From positions 62,001 to 126,000 of the forward strand of contig NZ_AUMN01000009.1 in the NCBI RefSeq assembly GCF_000430705.1: a stretch of 64,000 bases of DNA. The letters are read 5' to 3'. The DNA comes from Arthrobacter castelli DSM 16402 (lineage in GTDB: Bacteria; Actinomycetota; Actinomycetes; Actinomycetales; Micrococcaceae). The stretch's first letter is position 1, and every line of letters begins with the position of its first letter. The notes beneath the pieces were generated by a model, which saw only the letters and a list, made by a program, of their open reading frames with translations, had not been told where the DNA came from and made no database searches. This document shows positions 1 to 9,467 of this stretch, piece after piece. The position numbers were made by a program, and so were the translations under genes.

Positions 1-946
1 CGGCAACGGCGCTCTGGACTGATTCGGCCAATTGAACCGAGTCGGTGACCAGCACCGAAGCAGCAGCCGGATCATGTTCGGCCTGGCTGATCAGATCGGC
101 CGCCACCAGGGACGATCGCGCCGTCTCATCGGCCAGGATGGCAATCTCGGTGGTTCCGGCCTCGGCGTCGATACCGATAACACCCTTCACCAGTCGCTTT
201 GCGGTGGCCACGAAGACATTGCCCGGCCCGGTGACGATATCCACCGGTTCGATAGTTTCCGCCGCAGAAGCCCCACCGGAACCGTCCACGCCCTCGCCGG
301 CGCCGTCGACGCCGTAGGCGAAGGCGGCCACTGCCTGGGCGCCGCCGATGGCGTAGACCTCCTCGATCCCCAGCAGCGCGGCGGCGGCGAGGATAACCGG
401 GTGGGGCAATCCTCCGTTATCGGACTGCGGCGGGGAGGCCAGGGCCACGGATTCGACCCCGGCGGCCATGGCCGGCACGGTATTCATCACCACCGACGAG
501 GGGTAGGCAGCCAGCCCGCCCGGCACGTACAGGCCGACCCGGCGCACCGGTATCCATTTCTGCCTCACGACTGCCCCGGGTGCGACCTCAACGAGCGTTT
601 CATCCGGGACCTGGGCGGCGGCGAAGGCCTTCGCCCGGTCGATGGATTCGGCCAGCGCGGCGGCCACGTCAGGGTCCAGTGCCTGCAGGGCCGCGTCGAG
701 CTCCGCCTGCGGCACCCGGGGATGTTGCTGCTGCACGCCGTCGAACCTGGCGGCCAGTTCGGTCAGGGCGGTAACACCGCGGGCGCGGACGTCGTCAATA
801 ATGCCTGCAACGGCCGTGGCGACGTTGCTGCCGGCGCTTTCGGCCCGGGGGACCAGCTGCCGCAACCGGGCATAGGAAAGGCTCCTGCCACGAAGATCGA
901 GAGTCTGCAGCAGCGGGCTTGGGGAAGCAGTGTCCGAAGGTGTCAC
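1..946 (-). CDS. hisD: Histidinol dehydrogenase, 5' part (3' end outside window)
   Basis: HisD oxidises L-histidinol to L-histidine in two NAD-dependent steps, the end of histidine biosynthesis. About 315 residues are visible, from a GTG start at 946 (protein begins V-T-P-S-D-T) to the window edge, so the C-terminal third is missing. The family signature is clear: an IVTGPGNVFVATAKRLVKG segment followed by GIDAEAGTTEIAILAD, and earlier VGLYVPGG and YPSSVVMNTVPA. An insertion of roughly 16 Gly/Ala/Glu-rich residues lies between AVAAFAYG and the IEPVDIVTGPGN motif, where most HisD proteins have a short tie. The gene ends outside the window, so its downstream partners cannot be seen. Identity is secure; the exact start is less so. 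Confidence 0.93.
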   Translation of the reverse strand, partial: MTPSDTASPSPLLQTLDLRGRSLSYARLRQLVPRAESAGSNVATAVAGIIDDVRARGVTALTELAARFDGVQQQHPRVPQAELDAALQALDPDVAAALAESIDRAKAFAAAQVPDETLVEVAPGAVVRQKWIPVRRVGLYVPGGLAAYPSSVVMNTVPAMAAGVESVALASPPQSDNGGLPHPVILAAAALLGIEEVYAIGGAQAVAAFAYGVDGAGEGVDGSGGASAAETIEPVDIVTGPGNVFVATAKRLVKGVIGIDAEAGTTEIAILADETARSSLVAADLISQAEHDPAAASVLVTDSVQLAESVQSAVA

Positions 947-981
947 GGCACTTATTCTACGTGCCGGTGCAGTGCGCCCGG

Positions 982-1518
982 TTATGCCGCCCGCGCGGTG
1001 CGCAACATGCTGATCATGGTCACGCCGAACACGGTCAGCGCGGCGGCAGCCGGCCACAGCAGCAGAATCCCATAGGACGCCAGCGAAAAGCCGTGCGCCA
1101 CGGATCCCGCGGACGCCGATGCCGCCGCTTGCGCGGTCGACCCGGCCAGTGACGCCGTCCATTCGCCGCCCAGCCAGGCAATCAGCGAACCGAGCGCCGA
1201 ACCCGCAACCGCCGTCGTCGTCCGTGCCGCTGCAGCGATGGCGAAACGCTGCCGGGCCGCCATCAGCCCGACGACCAGGCCGCACAGGATCCCGATCAGC
1301 CCCAGCGCCAGGTCCCGGGGCAACCATGCTCCGGTGGAACCGCCGCCATAGAACGCTCCGCCCGGTGCAGCCATCCACCACACCAGCCCCGCGGGGATTC
1401 CAGCCGCCGCGGTCAGCGTAAACCATACCCACAGGGGCGTCTGGGGCGCGCGGACGAGCTCCTCCGGCGGAGCAGCCGCGTACACCTCGGGCGGATACTG
1501 CGTCTCGATGGCACCCAC
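982..1518 (-). CDS. Four-helix hypothetical membrane protein downstream of dnaE
   Basis: A 178-residue protein of unknown function. Four hydrophobic helices are visible at about residues 29-50, 68-87, 99-117 and 147-170, with a short N-terminal cytoplasmic stretch rich in Pro/Ala/Glu. The start is GTG at 1518, three bases after the dnaE stop, so it is very likely translated from the dnaE message. No catalytic motif is recognisable. The context (dnaE before it, hisD after it on the same strand) suggests a conserved actinobacterial membrane protein carried in a housekeeping operon, but I cannot assign a function. Confidence 0.75.
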   Translation of the reverse strand: MGAIETQYPPEVYAAAPPEELVRAPQTPLWVWFTLTAAAGIPAGLVWWMAAPGGAFYGGGSTGAWLPRDLALGLIGILCGLVVGLMAARQRFAIAAAARTTTAVAGSALGSLIAWLGGEWTASLAGSTAQAAASASAGSVAHGFSLASYGILLLWPAAAALTVFGVTMISMLRTARAA

Positions 1519-1521
1519 CTG

Positions 1522-4500
1522 CTATCCGGCTTCCAGGCAGGCCGGCCCGAGTAGCACCTTCAGGTCGCCAAACAATTCCGGCGTCGGGCTCACCCGCAGC
1601 TGAACGCCCAGCCTGAGCAGCTCGACCTTCCGCGAACCGGTCAGCTTCAGCTGCACCTCGGTACTGCCGGGGTGGTTGCGCAGCACGTCCGACAACTCGG
1701 TGACGACCGCCTCGGTGGCCTTGTGGTTGACCATCGAGATCATCACCGGGCCGGAATGCCCGTCGCTGAGGTCCGGGACCGTCAATTCCTGCGCATTCAG
1801 GCTCACTGCTCCGTCGTCCCGGCGCTGCACGCGGCCTCGCACCGTAACGATCAGGTCCTCGGCGAGGATGGTGGAAATCGGCCCGTACACCTTGCCGAAG
1901 AACATCACCTCCATAGAGGCGCCCAGGTCCTCGATTTCGGCACGCGCGTAGGCGTTGCCACTGTTTTTGGCGATCCGGCGGGACAGCGAGGTGATCATCC
2001 CGGCGATGGTGACAACGGCTCCATCAGGCGGTCCTTCTTCACCGATGAGGCTGCTGATGCTGCTGTCGGCGTGCTGGGTGAGCACCGGTTCCAGTCCGCT
2101 GAGCGGATGGTCGGAGACGTAAAGCCCGAGCATCTCGCGTTCGAATCCGAGCAGGTCCTGCTTTTCCCATTCGGGCAGGTCCGGAATGGAGATGGCGAAT
2201 CCTGCGTCCGGGTCCTCCTCGCCCATCAGCGAGAAGAAGTCGAACTGGTTCTCCGCCTCCTTGCGCTTGACGGCCACCACGGAGTCGACAGCCTCTTCGT
2301 GGACCATGGCCAGCGCGCGCCGGGGGTGTTTCAAGGAGTCGAAGGCGCCTGCCTTGATCATCGACTCGATGGTGCGCTTATTGCAGACGACGGCGGGCAC
2401 CTTCTGCAGGAAGTCGTTGAACGAGGTGAAGGCCTTCTTTTCCTTCCTGGAATCGACCATCGCGGACACGGCGTTGCCCCCGACATTGCGCACGGCGCCC
2501 ATGCCAAAGCGCACGTCCCGCCCGACCGGGGTGAAGTTCAGTTCCGATTCGTTGACGTCAGGCGGCAGCACGGTGATGCCCATCCGCCGGCACTCGTTCA
2601 GGTACAGGGCCATCTTGTCCTTGTCGTCGCCGACCGAGGTCAGCAGCGCCGCCATGTACTCCGCCGGATAATGCGCCTTCAGGTATGCGGTCCAGAAGGA
2701 CACCAGCCCGTACGCGGCCGAGTGCGCCTTGTTGAAGGCGTAGTCGGAAAACGGCAGCAGGATGTCCCACAGCGCCTGAATCGCCGCCTCGGAGTAGCCG
2801 CTGTCCACCATGCCCTGGTGAAACCCGACGTACTGCTTGTCCAGCTCGGCCTTCTTCTTCTTGCCCATGGCACGCCGGAGAATGTCGGCCTGGCCCAGCG
2901 AGAATCCCGCCACCTTCTGGGCAATGGCCATCACCTGCTCCTGGTACACGATCAACCCGTGGGTGGTGTCCAGGATATCGGCCAGCGGTTCGGCCAATTC
3001 CGGATGAATTGGTTCGATCTGCTGCTGACCGGTCTTGCGCAATGCATAGTTGGTGTGTGAATTCGCCCCCATCGGACCGGGCCGGTAAAGCGCGATGACG
3101 GCGGAGATGTCTTCGAAGTTGTCCGGCCGCATCATCTTCAGCAGCTGCCGCATCGGACCGCCGTCGAGCTGGAACACGCCCAGGGTGTCGCCCCGGGCCA
3201 GCAGCTCGTAGGACGCCGGGTCATCGACGTCGAGGCCCTCGAGGTCCAGGTCTAAGTCCTGGTTGATCTTAATGTTCTCGATGGCATCGGAAATGATCGT
3301 CAGGTTCCGCAGCCCCAGAAAATCCATCTTGATCAGCCCGAGGCCCTCGCAGGTGGGGTAATCGAACTGGGTGATGACCTGGCCGTCCTGTTCACGGCGC
3401 ATGATCGGGATAATGTCGATCAGCGGGTCGGAGGACATGATGACGCCGGCCGCGTGCACGCCCCACTGGCGTTTCAACCCTTCCAGCCCGAGGGCGGTGT
3501 CGAAGACCTGCTGTGCGTCCTGGTCGGTCTTGACGATCTCCCGCAGTTCCTCCGCTTCGGAGTACCGCGGGGACTCGGTGTCGTGGACCTCCGGCAATGT
3601 AATGCCCTTGCCCATCACGTCCGGCGGCATCGCCTTGGTCAGTCGCTCGCCCATGGAGAACGGGTATCCCATCACGCGGGAGGAGTCCTTCAGCGCCTGC
3701 TTGGCCTTGATGGTGCCGTAGGTGACGATCATCGCCACCCGCTCGTCGCCGTACTTTTCGGTGACGTAATTGATCACTTCGCCCCGGCGGCGGTCGTCAA
3801 AGTCGACGTCGAAGTCCGGCATGGACACGCGGTCCGGGTTGAGGAAGCGCTCGAAGATCAGTCCGTGCTTGAGCGGATTGAGTTCGGTGATGCGCATTGC
3901 GTAGGCCACCACGGAGCCGGCCCCGGAACCACGCCCCGGGCCCACCCGGATGCCGCGGTCCTTGGCCCAGTTGATGAAGTCGGCGACCACCAGGAAGTAT
4001 CCCGGGAAACCCATTTGGGTGATGATGCCGATCTCGTACTCGGCCTGGGCACGGATATCGTCCGGAATACCGCCGGGGAACCGGTACTGGAGCCCCTTTT
4101 CGACTTCCTTGATGAACCAGGTCTGCTCGGTTTCGCCCTCGGGCACCGGGAAGCGGGGCATGTAGTTCGCCTCGGTGTCGAATTCGACCTCGCACCGTTC
4201 GGCGATCAGCAGGGTGTTGTCGCAGGCTTCAGGATGATCGCGGAACACGTCGCGCATTTCGGCCGGGGACTTGAGGTAGAACTCGTCCGTGTCGAACTTG
4301 AAGCGCTTGGGATCCTGCATCGTCGCACCGGACTGCACGCACAGCAGCGCCGAGTGCGCCTTGGAATCTTCGGCGTTGGTGTAGTGCAGGTCGTTAGTGG
4401 CCACCAGCGGCAGGTTCAGGTCCTTGGCCAGCTTCAGCAGGTCGGCATGGACATTGCGCTCGATGTCCAGGCCGTGGTCCATCAGCTCGCAGTAGTAGTT

Positions 4501-5067
4501 CTCGGCGCCGAAGATATCCCGGAACTCGGATGCGGCAGCGACCGCCTCCTTGTACTGGCCAAGCCGCAACCGGGTCTGCACCTCGCCGGAGGGACAGCCC
4601 GTGGTGGCGATCATGCCTTTGCCGTAGGTGTTCAGCAGTTCCCGGTCCATACGAGGCTTGTGGAAGAACCCTTCGAGCGAAGCCCGCGACGACATCCGGA
4701 AGAGATTGTGCATCCCCTCGGTGCTGGAGGCCAGCAGCGTCATGTGGGTATAGGCACCGTTACCGGAGACGTCGCCGCGGCCCCCGTCACCGAACTGCAC
4801 ACGGGTGCGGTCCTGCCGGGCCGTGCCGGGGGTGACATAGGCTTCGACGCCGATAATCGGCTTGATCCCGGCCGATTTGGCTTTGGACCAGAAGTCGAAG
4901 GCGCCGAATACGTAGCCGTGGTCGGTGGTTGCCACCGAGTCCATTCCCAGCTTGTCTGCCTGCTCGAACAGGTCCGTCAAACGGGCGGCACCGTCCAGCA
5001 TGGAATATTCGGTGTGGTTGTGCAGATGAACGAACGAGTCTTTTTTCCCAGGTGCCACGGATTCCAT
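1522..5067 (-). CDS. dnaE: DNA polymerase III alpha subunit (replicative)
   Basis: Catalytic subunit of the replicative DNA polymerase, 1181 residues, the normal size for actinobacterial DnaE1. The N-terminal PHP domain has its metal-binding HLHNHTEYSMLDG motif (His14, His16) and further His/Asp ligands. In mycobacteria this domain supplies the proofreading exonuclease, and here it looks intact. The polymerase core has the two catalytic aspartates in PDFDVDF at about residues 417-423, preceded by GPGRGSGAGS. The C-terminal third contains the helix-hairpin-helix and OB-fold region. Start ATG at 5067 (MESVAPGKKDSF) places the PHP motif at the usual distance from the N terminus, although no strong ribosome binding site is seen. 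The gene lies between a pseudouridine synthase and a small membrane protein. Confidence 0.98.
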   Translation of the reverse strand: MESVAPGKKDSFVHLHNHTEYSMLDGAARLTDLFEQADKLGMDSVATTDHGYVFGAFDFWSKAKSAGIKPIIGVEAYVTPGTARQDRTRVQFGDGGRGDVSGNGAYTHMTLLASSTEGMHNLFRMSSRASLEGFFHKPRMDRELLNTYGKGMIATTGCPSGEVQTRLRLGQYKEAVAAASEFRDIFGAENYYCELMDHGLDIERNVHADLLKLAKDLNLPLVATNDLHYTNAEDSKAHSALLCVQSGATMQDPKRFKFDTDEFYLKSPAEMRDVFRDHPEACDNTLLIAERCEVEFDTEANYMPRFPVPEGETEQTWFIKEVEKGLQYRFPGGIPDDIRAQAEYEIGIITQMGFPGYFLVVADFINWAKDRGIRVGPGRGSGAGSVVAYAMRITELNPLKHGLIFERFLNPDRVSMPDFDVDFDDRRRGEVINYVTEKYGDERVAMIVTYGTIKAKQALKDSSRVMGYPFSMGERLTKAMPPDVMGKGITLPEVHDTESPRYSEAEELREIVKTDQDAQQVFDTALGLEGLKRQWGVHAAGVIMSSDPLIDIIPIMRREQDGQVITQFDYPTCEGLGLIKMDFLGLRNLTIISDAIENIKINQDLDLDLEGLDVDDPASYELLARGDTLGVFQLDGGPMRQLLKMMRPDNFEDISAVIALYRPGPMGANSHTNYALRKTGQQQIEPIHPELAEPLADILDTTHGLIVYQEQVMAIAQKVAGFSLGQADILRRAMGKKKKAELDKQYVGFHQGMVDSGYSEAAIQALWDILLPFSDYAFNKAHSAAYGLVSFWTAYLKAHYPAEYMAALLTSVGDDKDKMALYLNECRRMGITVLPPDVNESELNFTPVGRDVRFGMGAVRNVGGNAVSAMVDSRKEKKAFTSFNDFLQKVPAVVCNKRTIESMIKAGAFDSLKHPRRALAMVHEEAVDSVVAVKRKEAENQFDFFSLMGEEDPDAGFAISIPDLPEWEKQDLLGFEREMLGLYVSDHPLSGLEPVLTQHADSSISSLIGEEGPPDGAVVTIAGMITSLSRRIAKNSGNAYARAEIEDLGASMEVMFFGKVYGPISTILAEDLIVTVRGRVQRRDDGAVSLNAQELTVPDLSDGHSGPVMISMVNHKATEAVVTELSDVLRNHPGSTEVQLKLTGSRKVELLRLGVQLRVSPTPELFGDLKVLLGPACLEAG

Positions 5068-5156
5068 TGTAGAGGTGTCAGGACACGGTTCCAGCCAGCC
5101 CTCCGGCGGGTCGACGGATTTGGCCCGAGCAGCCTCGACTGCACCCTGTTACGGCG

Positions 5157-6080
5157 CTACCGGCCTTCCTGAACCGCCTGCAGCGCGTACTGAAGATCCT
5201 GCGGGTAATTGCTGGTGTATTCGACCACGTCGGTGGTGCCCGGCCGGGTGAACCCCAGGGAAGTTGCGTGCAGCCACTGCCGGGTGAGCCCAAGGGACGC
5301 GGCCAGCTTCGGATCGGCACCATAGGTCAGGTCTCCGGCACAGGGGTGCTTAAGTGCCGAGAAGTGGACCCTGATTTGATGAGTCCGGCCGGTTTCCAGC
5401 TGCACTTCGACCAAGGTCGCCTTGCCGAATGCCTCAATCACTTCATAATGCGTGACAGACGGCCTGCCGTCCTCGGTCACCGCGAAGCGCCAGTCGTATC
5501 CGGGGTGCCGGCCAATCGGCGCCTCGATAGTACCGCTCAGCGGGTCCGGCAGCCCCTGGACCAGGGCGTGATAGACCTTCGAGACGGTGCGTTCCTTGAA
5601 GGCGCGTTTCAGTTCGCTGTAACCGGCCTCAGTTTTCGCCACCACCATGACTCCGGAGGTGCCGACGTCGAGCCGATGCACTATCCCGGCCCGCTCGCGG
5701 GCACCGGAGGTGGAAATCCGGAACCCGGCTGCGGCCAGCCCGCCGACGACGGTGGGGCCCACCCAGCCCGGCGACGGGTGTGCGGCAACTCCCACCGGCT
5801 TATCGACGACGACGTAGTCTGCTTCGTCGGCGATGATGTCCATATCGTCAATCGGCTGGGCGACAATTTCCAGTGGATCGGCCCGCTCGCGTATCTCGAT
5901 GTCCAGCCATTGGCCCTCCTGCAGCCGCTCGGACTTGCCCAGCACAGATCCTCGTGAAGCAATATGCCCCTCGGCACACATGGCCGCGGCCGCTGAGCGG
6001 GAGATACCCAGCAGGGCAGCGATCCCTGCATCGGCCCGTTGGCCGTCGTGTTCGGCGCTCACCTGCACGGATCGCTGCAT
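5157..6080 (-). CDS. RluD-family 23S rRNA pseudouridine synthase
   Basis: A 307-residue enzyme that isomerises uridine to pseudouridine, probably in large-subunit rRNA. An S4-like RNA-binding region occupies about residues 1-70. The catalytic RluA/RluD domain follows, with the signature HRLDVGTSG whose Asp is the nucleophile, and the later motif [11 protein letters not shown]. The ATG at 6078-6080 shares one base with the lspA stop codon (TGATG), so the two are translationally coupled. The lspA-rluD pair is common across bacteria. The exact target uridines cannot be told from sequence. Confidence 0.94.
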   Translation of the reverse strand: MQRSVQVSAEHDGQRADAGIAALLGISRSAAAAMCAEGHIASRGSVLGKSERLQEGQWLDIEIRERADPLEIVAQPIDDMDIIADEADYVVVDKPVGVAAHPSPGWVGPTVVGGLAAAGFRISTSGARERAGIVHRLDVGTSGVMVVAKTEAGYSELKRAFKERTVSKVYHALVQGLPDPLSGTIEAPIGRHPGYDWRFAVTEDGRPSVTHYEVIEAFGKATLVEVQLETGRTHQIRVHFSALKHPCAGDLTYGADPKLAASLGLTRQWLHATSLGFTRPGTTDVVEYTSNYPQDLQYALQAVQEGR

Positions 6081-6733
6081 CAGGCTCCTTTCCCCCGTCC
6101 GGATGTCTCCGGCCCGCCATCACGCCGGTCGGCGTCACGGGGGCTGTCATCGGCGGGTGCACCGTCGATACCAATACCCTTGAAGGTCAGGATGCAGACA
6201 AGGATAACCGCTCCGACCACGGCCGAGTCCGCGATGTTGAAGATAGCGAAGTTCGGGAACGCGATAAAGTCCACCACATGCCCCATCCCGAAGGAGGGCG
6301 GGCGGAACAGCCGGTCGGTGAGGTTCCCCAACGCCCCGCCTGCCAGCAGGCCGAACGCGATCGACCACCAGATTGATCCCAGCCGCCGACTGAGCCAGAA
6401 GACGATCAGCGGCACGATGGCCTGGATGATAGTGAAGATCCAGGTCACGTCCTCCCCGATGGAAAACGCGGCCCCGGAGTTCCGAATGAAATGCCAGCTC
6501 AATACGGGAGGGAGCACCTCGGTCACCTGTCCCACCGTCATGGTGTTGACCACCCACATTTTCGTGAACAGGTCGAACAGGTAGGCGAACAGCCCGCAGC
6601 CGGCCATGATCAGCAAATAGGTCCGCTTGCGCGCCGGGCGCCGGGGGTGCTCAACCTGCCCGCCCGGCCGTCCGTCCGGGCCGGCGTTTCCGTCGCCGGC
6701 CTCGGCAGAGGGGCCGCTGTGATTATCGGTCAT
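6080..6733 (-). CDS. lspA: Lipoprotein signal peptidase (signal peptidase II)
   Basis: LspA is an aspartyl protease in the membrane that removes the signal peptide of diacylglyceryl-modified lipoproteins. The 217-residue product has four transmembrane helices. It also has both catalytic aspartate motifs: GNLTDRLFR, and FNIADSAVV near the C terminus. An N-terminal extension of about 45 polar residues ([16 protein letters not shown]...) precedes the first helix, as in other Actinobacteria. I chose the ATG at 6733 (MTDNHSG) over an upstream in-frame GTG at 6757 because the latter has no better ribosome binding site. Lipoprotein substrates exist in the window, for example the product at 28951-29508. 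Confidence 0.95.
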   Translation of the reverse strand: MTDNHSGPSAEAGDGNAGPDGRPGGQVEHPRRPARKRTYLLIMAGCGLFAYLFDLFTKMWVVNTMTVGQVTEVLPPVLSWHFIRNSGAAFSIGEDVTWIFTIIQAIVPLIVFWLSRRLGSIWWSIAFGLLAGGALGNLTDRLFRPPSFGMGHVVDFIAFPNFAIFNIADSAVVGAVILVCILTFKGIGIDGAPADDSPRDADRRDGGPETSGRGKGA

Positions 6734-6760
6734 GATGCTTTCATTAGTGTTAAGCACAAG

Positions 6761-6794
6761 GGCCGGTGGCCGAGCAAGCGCTCAACCACCGGCC
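6761..6794 (-). terminator. Hairpin after divIVA, possible terminator
   Basis: A perfect 9-bp inverted repeat (GGCCGGTGG at 6761-6769 and CCACCGGCC at 6786-6794) sits between the divIVA stop and lspA. There is no clear T run after it on the minus strand. It may be an attenuating or factor-dependent terminator that separates the division cluster from lspA-rluD-dnaE. Confidence 0.45.
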
Positions 6795-6820
6795 GCGCTG
6801 TGCCGGCTCAGTTATCCTGC

Positions 6821-7600
6821 CTAGGCCTCGGAAGCGTCAGTTGAATCAGCTGACGCCACGGATCCGCGGGCGTCCAGATCGCGCAGCTGACCTTCGATGT
6901 AGGCCTTCAGGCGTGAGCGGTAGTCGCGTTCGAACCCGCGCAGCTGCTCCACCTTGCGTTCCAGTACCGCGCGCTGCTGCTCCAGATCCCCCAGGGTCTT
7001 CCGGCTCTTCTCCTGAGCGTCGTTGACCAGTCCGTGGGCCTCGACCTGGGCTTCGGAGATGATTTTGTCCCGCTGCTCCACACCGGCGTTGACGTACTCA
7101 TCGTGCAGCCGCTGTGCCATGGCGAGCACCCCGGCCGCCGACTCCGATGTCGGCTGGGCCGTATCGTCGGTGGCGCCTTTGGCCGTTGTTTCCGCTGGTT
7201 CCTCTGTTTCCTTTACGGACGTTTCAGTGTCAGGCTCGGTTGCGGCCGTCGCAGTGTCCGTGTCGTCAGACTCGGCTGCCCCGGTGGCGGGCACAGGGCC
7301 CGGCACGGTCTCAGTCGACGACGTCTCCCCGGTGGCCGACGTGGCCTCGCTGGTCGCCGTGGCCGAAGTGGTTGCAGGCTGAGCCTCGGTGGCCGATTCC
7401 GTTTCGGCGGCCTCGGGGCTCGAAGACTCGGACCCGGTGTCGGACAGCTGCTTGCGCAGCTCCTCGTTCTCCTGATTCAGACGCCGCAGTTCCACGACGA
7501 TTTCGTCAAGGAAATCGTCCACCTCGTCCTGGTCGTAGCCCTCGCGGAACTTGGTGGGCTGGAACCGCTTATTGACTACATCTTCTGGCGTTAGCGCCAT
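6821..7600 (-). CDS. divIVA: DivIVA/Wag31 cell-pole coiled-coil protein
   Basis: DivIVA (Wag31) binds negatively curved membrane at poles and septa and organises polar cell wall growth in Actinobacteria. The 259-residue product starts with the conserved membrane-binding domain (MALTPEDVVNKRF, then GYDQDEVDDFLDEIV). A coiled coil spans about residues 158-245 (heptads around LGDLEQQRAVLERKVEQLRGFE). Between them lies an unusual stretch of about 100 residues rich in Thr, Ser, Glu and Ala. The ATG at 7600 has a GAGGTGACC ribosome binding site. This gene ends the division cluster. In mycobacteria the protein is phosphorylated by Ser/Thr kinases, and the Thr-rich insert gives many possible sites here (inference). 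Confidence 0.96.
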   Translation of the reverse strand: MALTPEDVVNKRFQPTKFREGYDQDEVDDFLDEIVVELRRLNQENEELRKQLSDTGSESSSPEAAETESATEAQPATTSATATSEATSATGETSSTETVPGPVPATGAAESDDTDTATAATEPDTETSVKETEEPAETTAKGATDDTAQPTSESAAGVLAMAQRLHDEYVNAGVEQRDKIISEAQVEAHGLVNDAQEKSRKTLGDLEQQRAVLERKVEQLRGFERDYRSRLKAYIEGQLRDLDARGSVASADSTDASEA

Positions 7601-7740
7601 CTGGTCACCTCATACTGGTTTTTCTGCAACGGGCTGCCGGGCCTTCGTCGCTATAGTAGATCATTAATCGACGGAACTTCATTCACTCTATCGCTGAAAA
7701 GAGTATATCTTCCGCGCCCCGGGGGTGCGCTCACCGTCAT

Positions 7741-8028
7741 TCATACCAAGGAACGGACAACGGACATCGCGATGAATACCGCGAGCACCAGCACCAGGAA
7801 TGCCAGATCAAGGGAGATATTGCCCAGCCTCAGCGGAGGCATCACTCTGCGCAATTTGCGCAGCGGCGGGTCTGTCACGGAGTAGACGCCGGAGGCCAGC
7901 ACCAATGCGGCGCCGCGCGGCTTCCACTCCCGGGCGAAGACCTGGACCCAGTCGAATATCAACCGGATCAGCAACGCCAGGAGGAACACCAGCAGCACCA
8001 AGTACAGCAGGGAGAAAACGAGACTCAC
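7741..8028 (-). CDS. YggT family small membrane protein
   Basis: A 95-residue protein with two hydrophobic segments (about residues 3-22 and 68-92) separated by a basic linker with the family motif TDPPLRKLRRVMPPL. YggT proteins are found beside sepF and divIVA in many Gram-positive bacteria and are linked to osmotic tolerance and division, but their biochemical role is not settled. The start is a GTG at 8028. An AAGGA ribosome binding site lies about 12 bases upstream, slightly far. The gene follows sepF on the same strand. Confidence 0.9.
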   Translation of the reverse strand: MSLVFSLLYLVLLVFLLALLIRLIFDWVQVFAREWKPRGAALVLASGVYSVTDPPLRKLRRVMPPLRLGNISLDLAFLVLVLAVFIAMSVVRSLV

Positions 8029-8095
8029 GCGTCAGCCACATTCCTTATAAAAACGGTTGAAAGAACGTTCCCATCCTACGGTACCGCCGGGCGTC

Positions 8096-8620
8096 TTAGT
8101 TCTGATTAAAGAATCCGGACTGTCCGTCGCCGGACGTCTTCTCGTCACCGAGCACCTCGATGTATGACGGGGAGAGAAGGAACACCTTATTCGTGACGCG
8201 TTCAATGCTTCCGTGCAGCCCGAACACCAGGCCGGCAGAGAAATCAACCAGCCGCTTGGCGTCCGCCTCGCCCATGTCGGTGACGTTCATGATCACCGGG
8301 ATGCCATCGCGGAAGCTTTCCCCGATCAACTTGGCGTCGTTATAGGAGCGCGGGTGAATGGTAGTGATCTTACGCAGCCCTGAAGCATCGTCCTTGGACG
8401 ACGGGGCACGCTTGATCGGGGTCACAGGAGCCCGGTACCCGTCGTCGGCCGTCCGGTACGCCTCGGCCGGAGCCGACGCCTGGCTGCGGTGTTCGTCCCG
8501 CTCATAGTCCACTGAATAGTCCTCATTCTTGCGTCCCGAGTGGCGTTGCTCAGGCTCGTAGTGCTCGTCACCATCGGCGAGCCCAAGATAGATCATTGTC
8601 TTGCGCAAAGCGCCAGCCAT
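8096..8620 (-). CDS. sepF: SepF cell division protein
   Basis: SepF polymerises with FtsZ and tethers it to the membrane. It is the main FtsZ anchor in Actinobacteria, which lack FtsA. The 174-residue protein has the N-terminal amphipathic helix ([14 protein letters not shown]) that binds membrane, a polar charged linker (about residues 17-80), and the C-terminal SepF domain (about residues 83-165) with the motifs [19 protein letters not shown] and [15 protein letters not shown]. The ATG at 8620 has a clear AGGAG ribosome binding site. It sits downstream of ftsZ-pgeF-yggS, the standard order. Confidence 0.97.
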   Translation of the reverse strand: MAGALRKTMIYLGLADGDEHYEPEQRHSGRKNEDYSVDYERDEHRSQASAPAEAYRTADDGYRAPVTPIKRAPSSKDDASGLRKITTIHPRSYNDAKLIGESFRDGIPVIMNVTDMGEADAKRLVDFSAGLVFGLHGSIERVTNKVFLLSPSYIEVLGDEKTSGDGQSGFFNQN

Positions 8621-8693
8621 GGTTAGCTCCTATCGTGCCTCTTTTTACGGCCTGGTTCCTATTGGCGCCCCATTTGTTGCCCCAGCTGCGACG

Positions 8694-9467
8694 CTACCGC
8701 AGATCCGGACGCTGACCGAGGACGTCGGAACCGACACGCAGGTGTGTCGCGCCGTGATTCAGCGCCGGTTCCAGATCAGAACTCATGCCCGCCGATATAG
8801 CTCGGGCAGCCGGGTAGCGTGCCCGCAAACCGGCTGAAATTCCGGCCAGCGTCTCGAAGGCCTCGTCGGGGTCCCCGCCCAGCGGCGCAACCGCCATCAC
8901 TCCGGCCAGGTCCAGATGTTCGGCGCCATCGATCCGGGCCGCCAACTGGTGCAGGTGGACGGGGTCGACGCCACCACGGCCAGCCGGGTGCCCGCCCTGC
9001 CGGGCTTCGTCGTCATCGACGCCCGCCGGATCCAGATTGACCTGGATGAAGCACTGCAAATTATCCCTCGGGGCGGCCCCGTCGCCGGCACGCCGTTGTT
9101 GTTCGACAGTCATAGCCTTGTCCAGGGCCTTAACCAGCGATCCCCGGTCAATGGAGTGCACGGCTGCGGCATACCGCACCACAGATTTGGCCTTGTTGCT
9201 TTGCAACTGACCAACGTAATGCCACCGGAGCCCCTGGCAGCGTGGATCGTCCGCTGCCTGTGCCGCTTTCGACGACGCCTCCTGGTCCCGGTTCTCACCC
9301 ACATCACGCACGCCGAGCTCTGCCAGGGCGGCGACGTCCGAGGCCGGGAAGAATTTGGTCACAACGATCAGCGTGGGCGAATCGTCCCTGCCGGCGGTGT
9401 CGAGTGCCGCCGTGACCCGCTGCCGAACTGCCTGCAGATTTCCGCTCAGCTCAGTCTGTCTGTCCAC
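8694..9467 (-). CDS. YggS/PLPBP family pyridoxal-phosphate homeostasis protein
   Basis: This 257-residue protein binds pyridoxal phosphate and is thought to keep the cofactor and amino/keto-acid pools balanced. It has no known catalytic reaction. The PLP lysine lies in LIVVTKFFP (Lys38). Other family motifs are RDVGENRDQE, WHYVGQLQSNK, HSIDRGSL and GMSSDLEPAL. A longer open frame upstream of the real start is only a shadow of pgeF. I place the start at GTG 9467, which overlaps the pgeF stop by 17 bases and gives the family's usual N terminus. It lies in the ftsZ-pgeF-yggS-sepF order that is typical of Gram-positive bacteria. Confidence 0.92.
   Translation of the reverse strand: MDRQTELSGNLQAVRQRVTAALDTAGRDDSPTLIVVTKFFPASDVAALAELGVRDVGENRDQEASSKAAQAADDPRCQGLRWHYVGQLQSNKAKSVVRYAAAVHSIDRGSLVKALDKAMTVEQQRRAGDGAAPRDNLQCFIQVNLDPAGVDDDEARQGGHPAGRGGVDPVHLHQLAARIDGAEHLDLAGVMAVAPLGGDPDEAFETLAGISAGLRARYPAARAISAGMSSDLEPALNHGATHLRVGSDVLGQRPDLR

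Noticed and set aside
3454-5172. A 572-codon open frame on the plus strand
   Set aside because: Antisense to dnaE with shadow composition and no start context.
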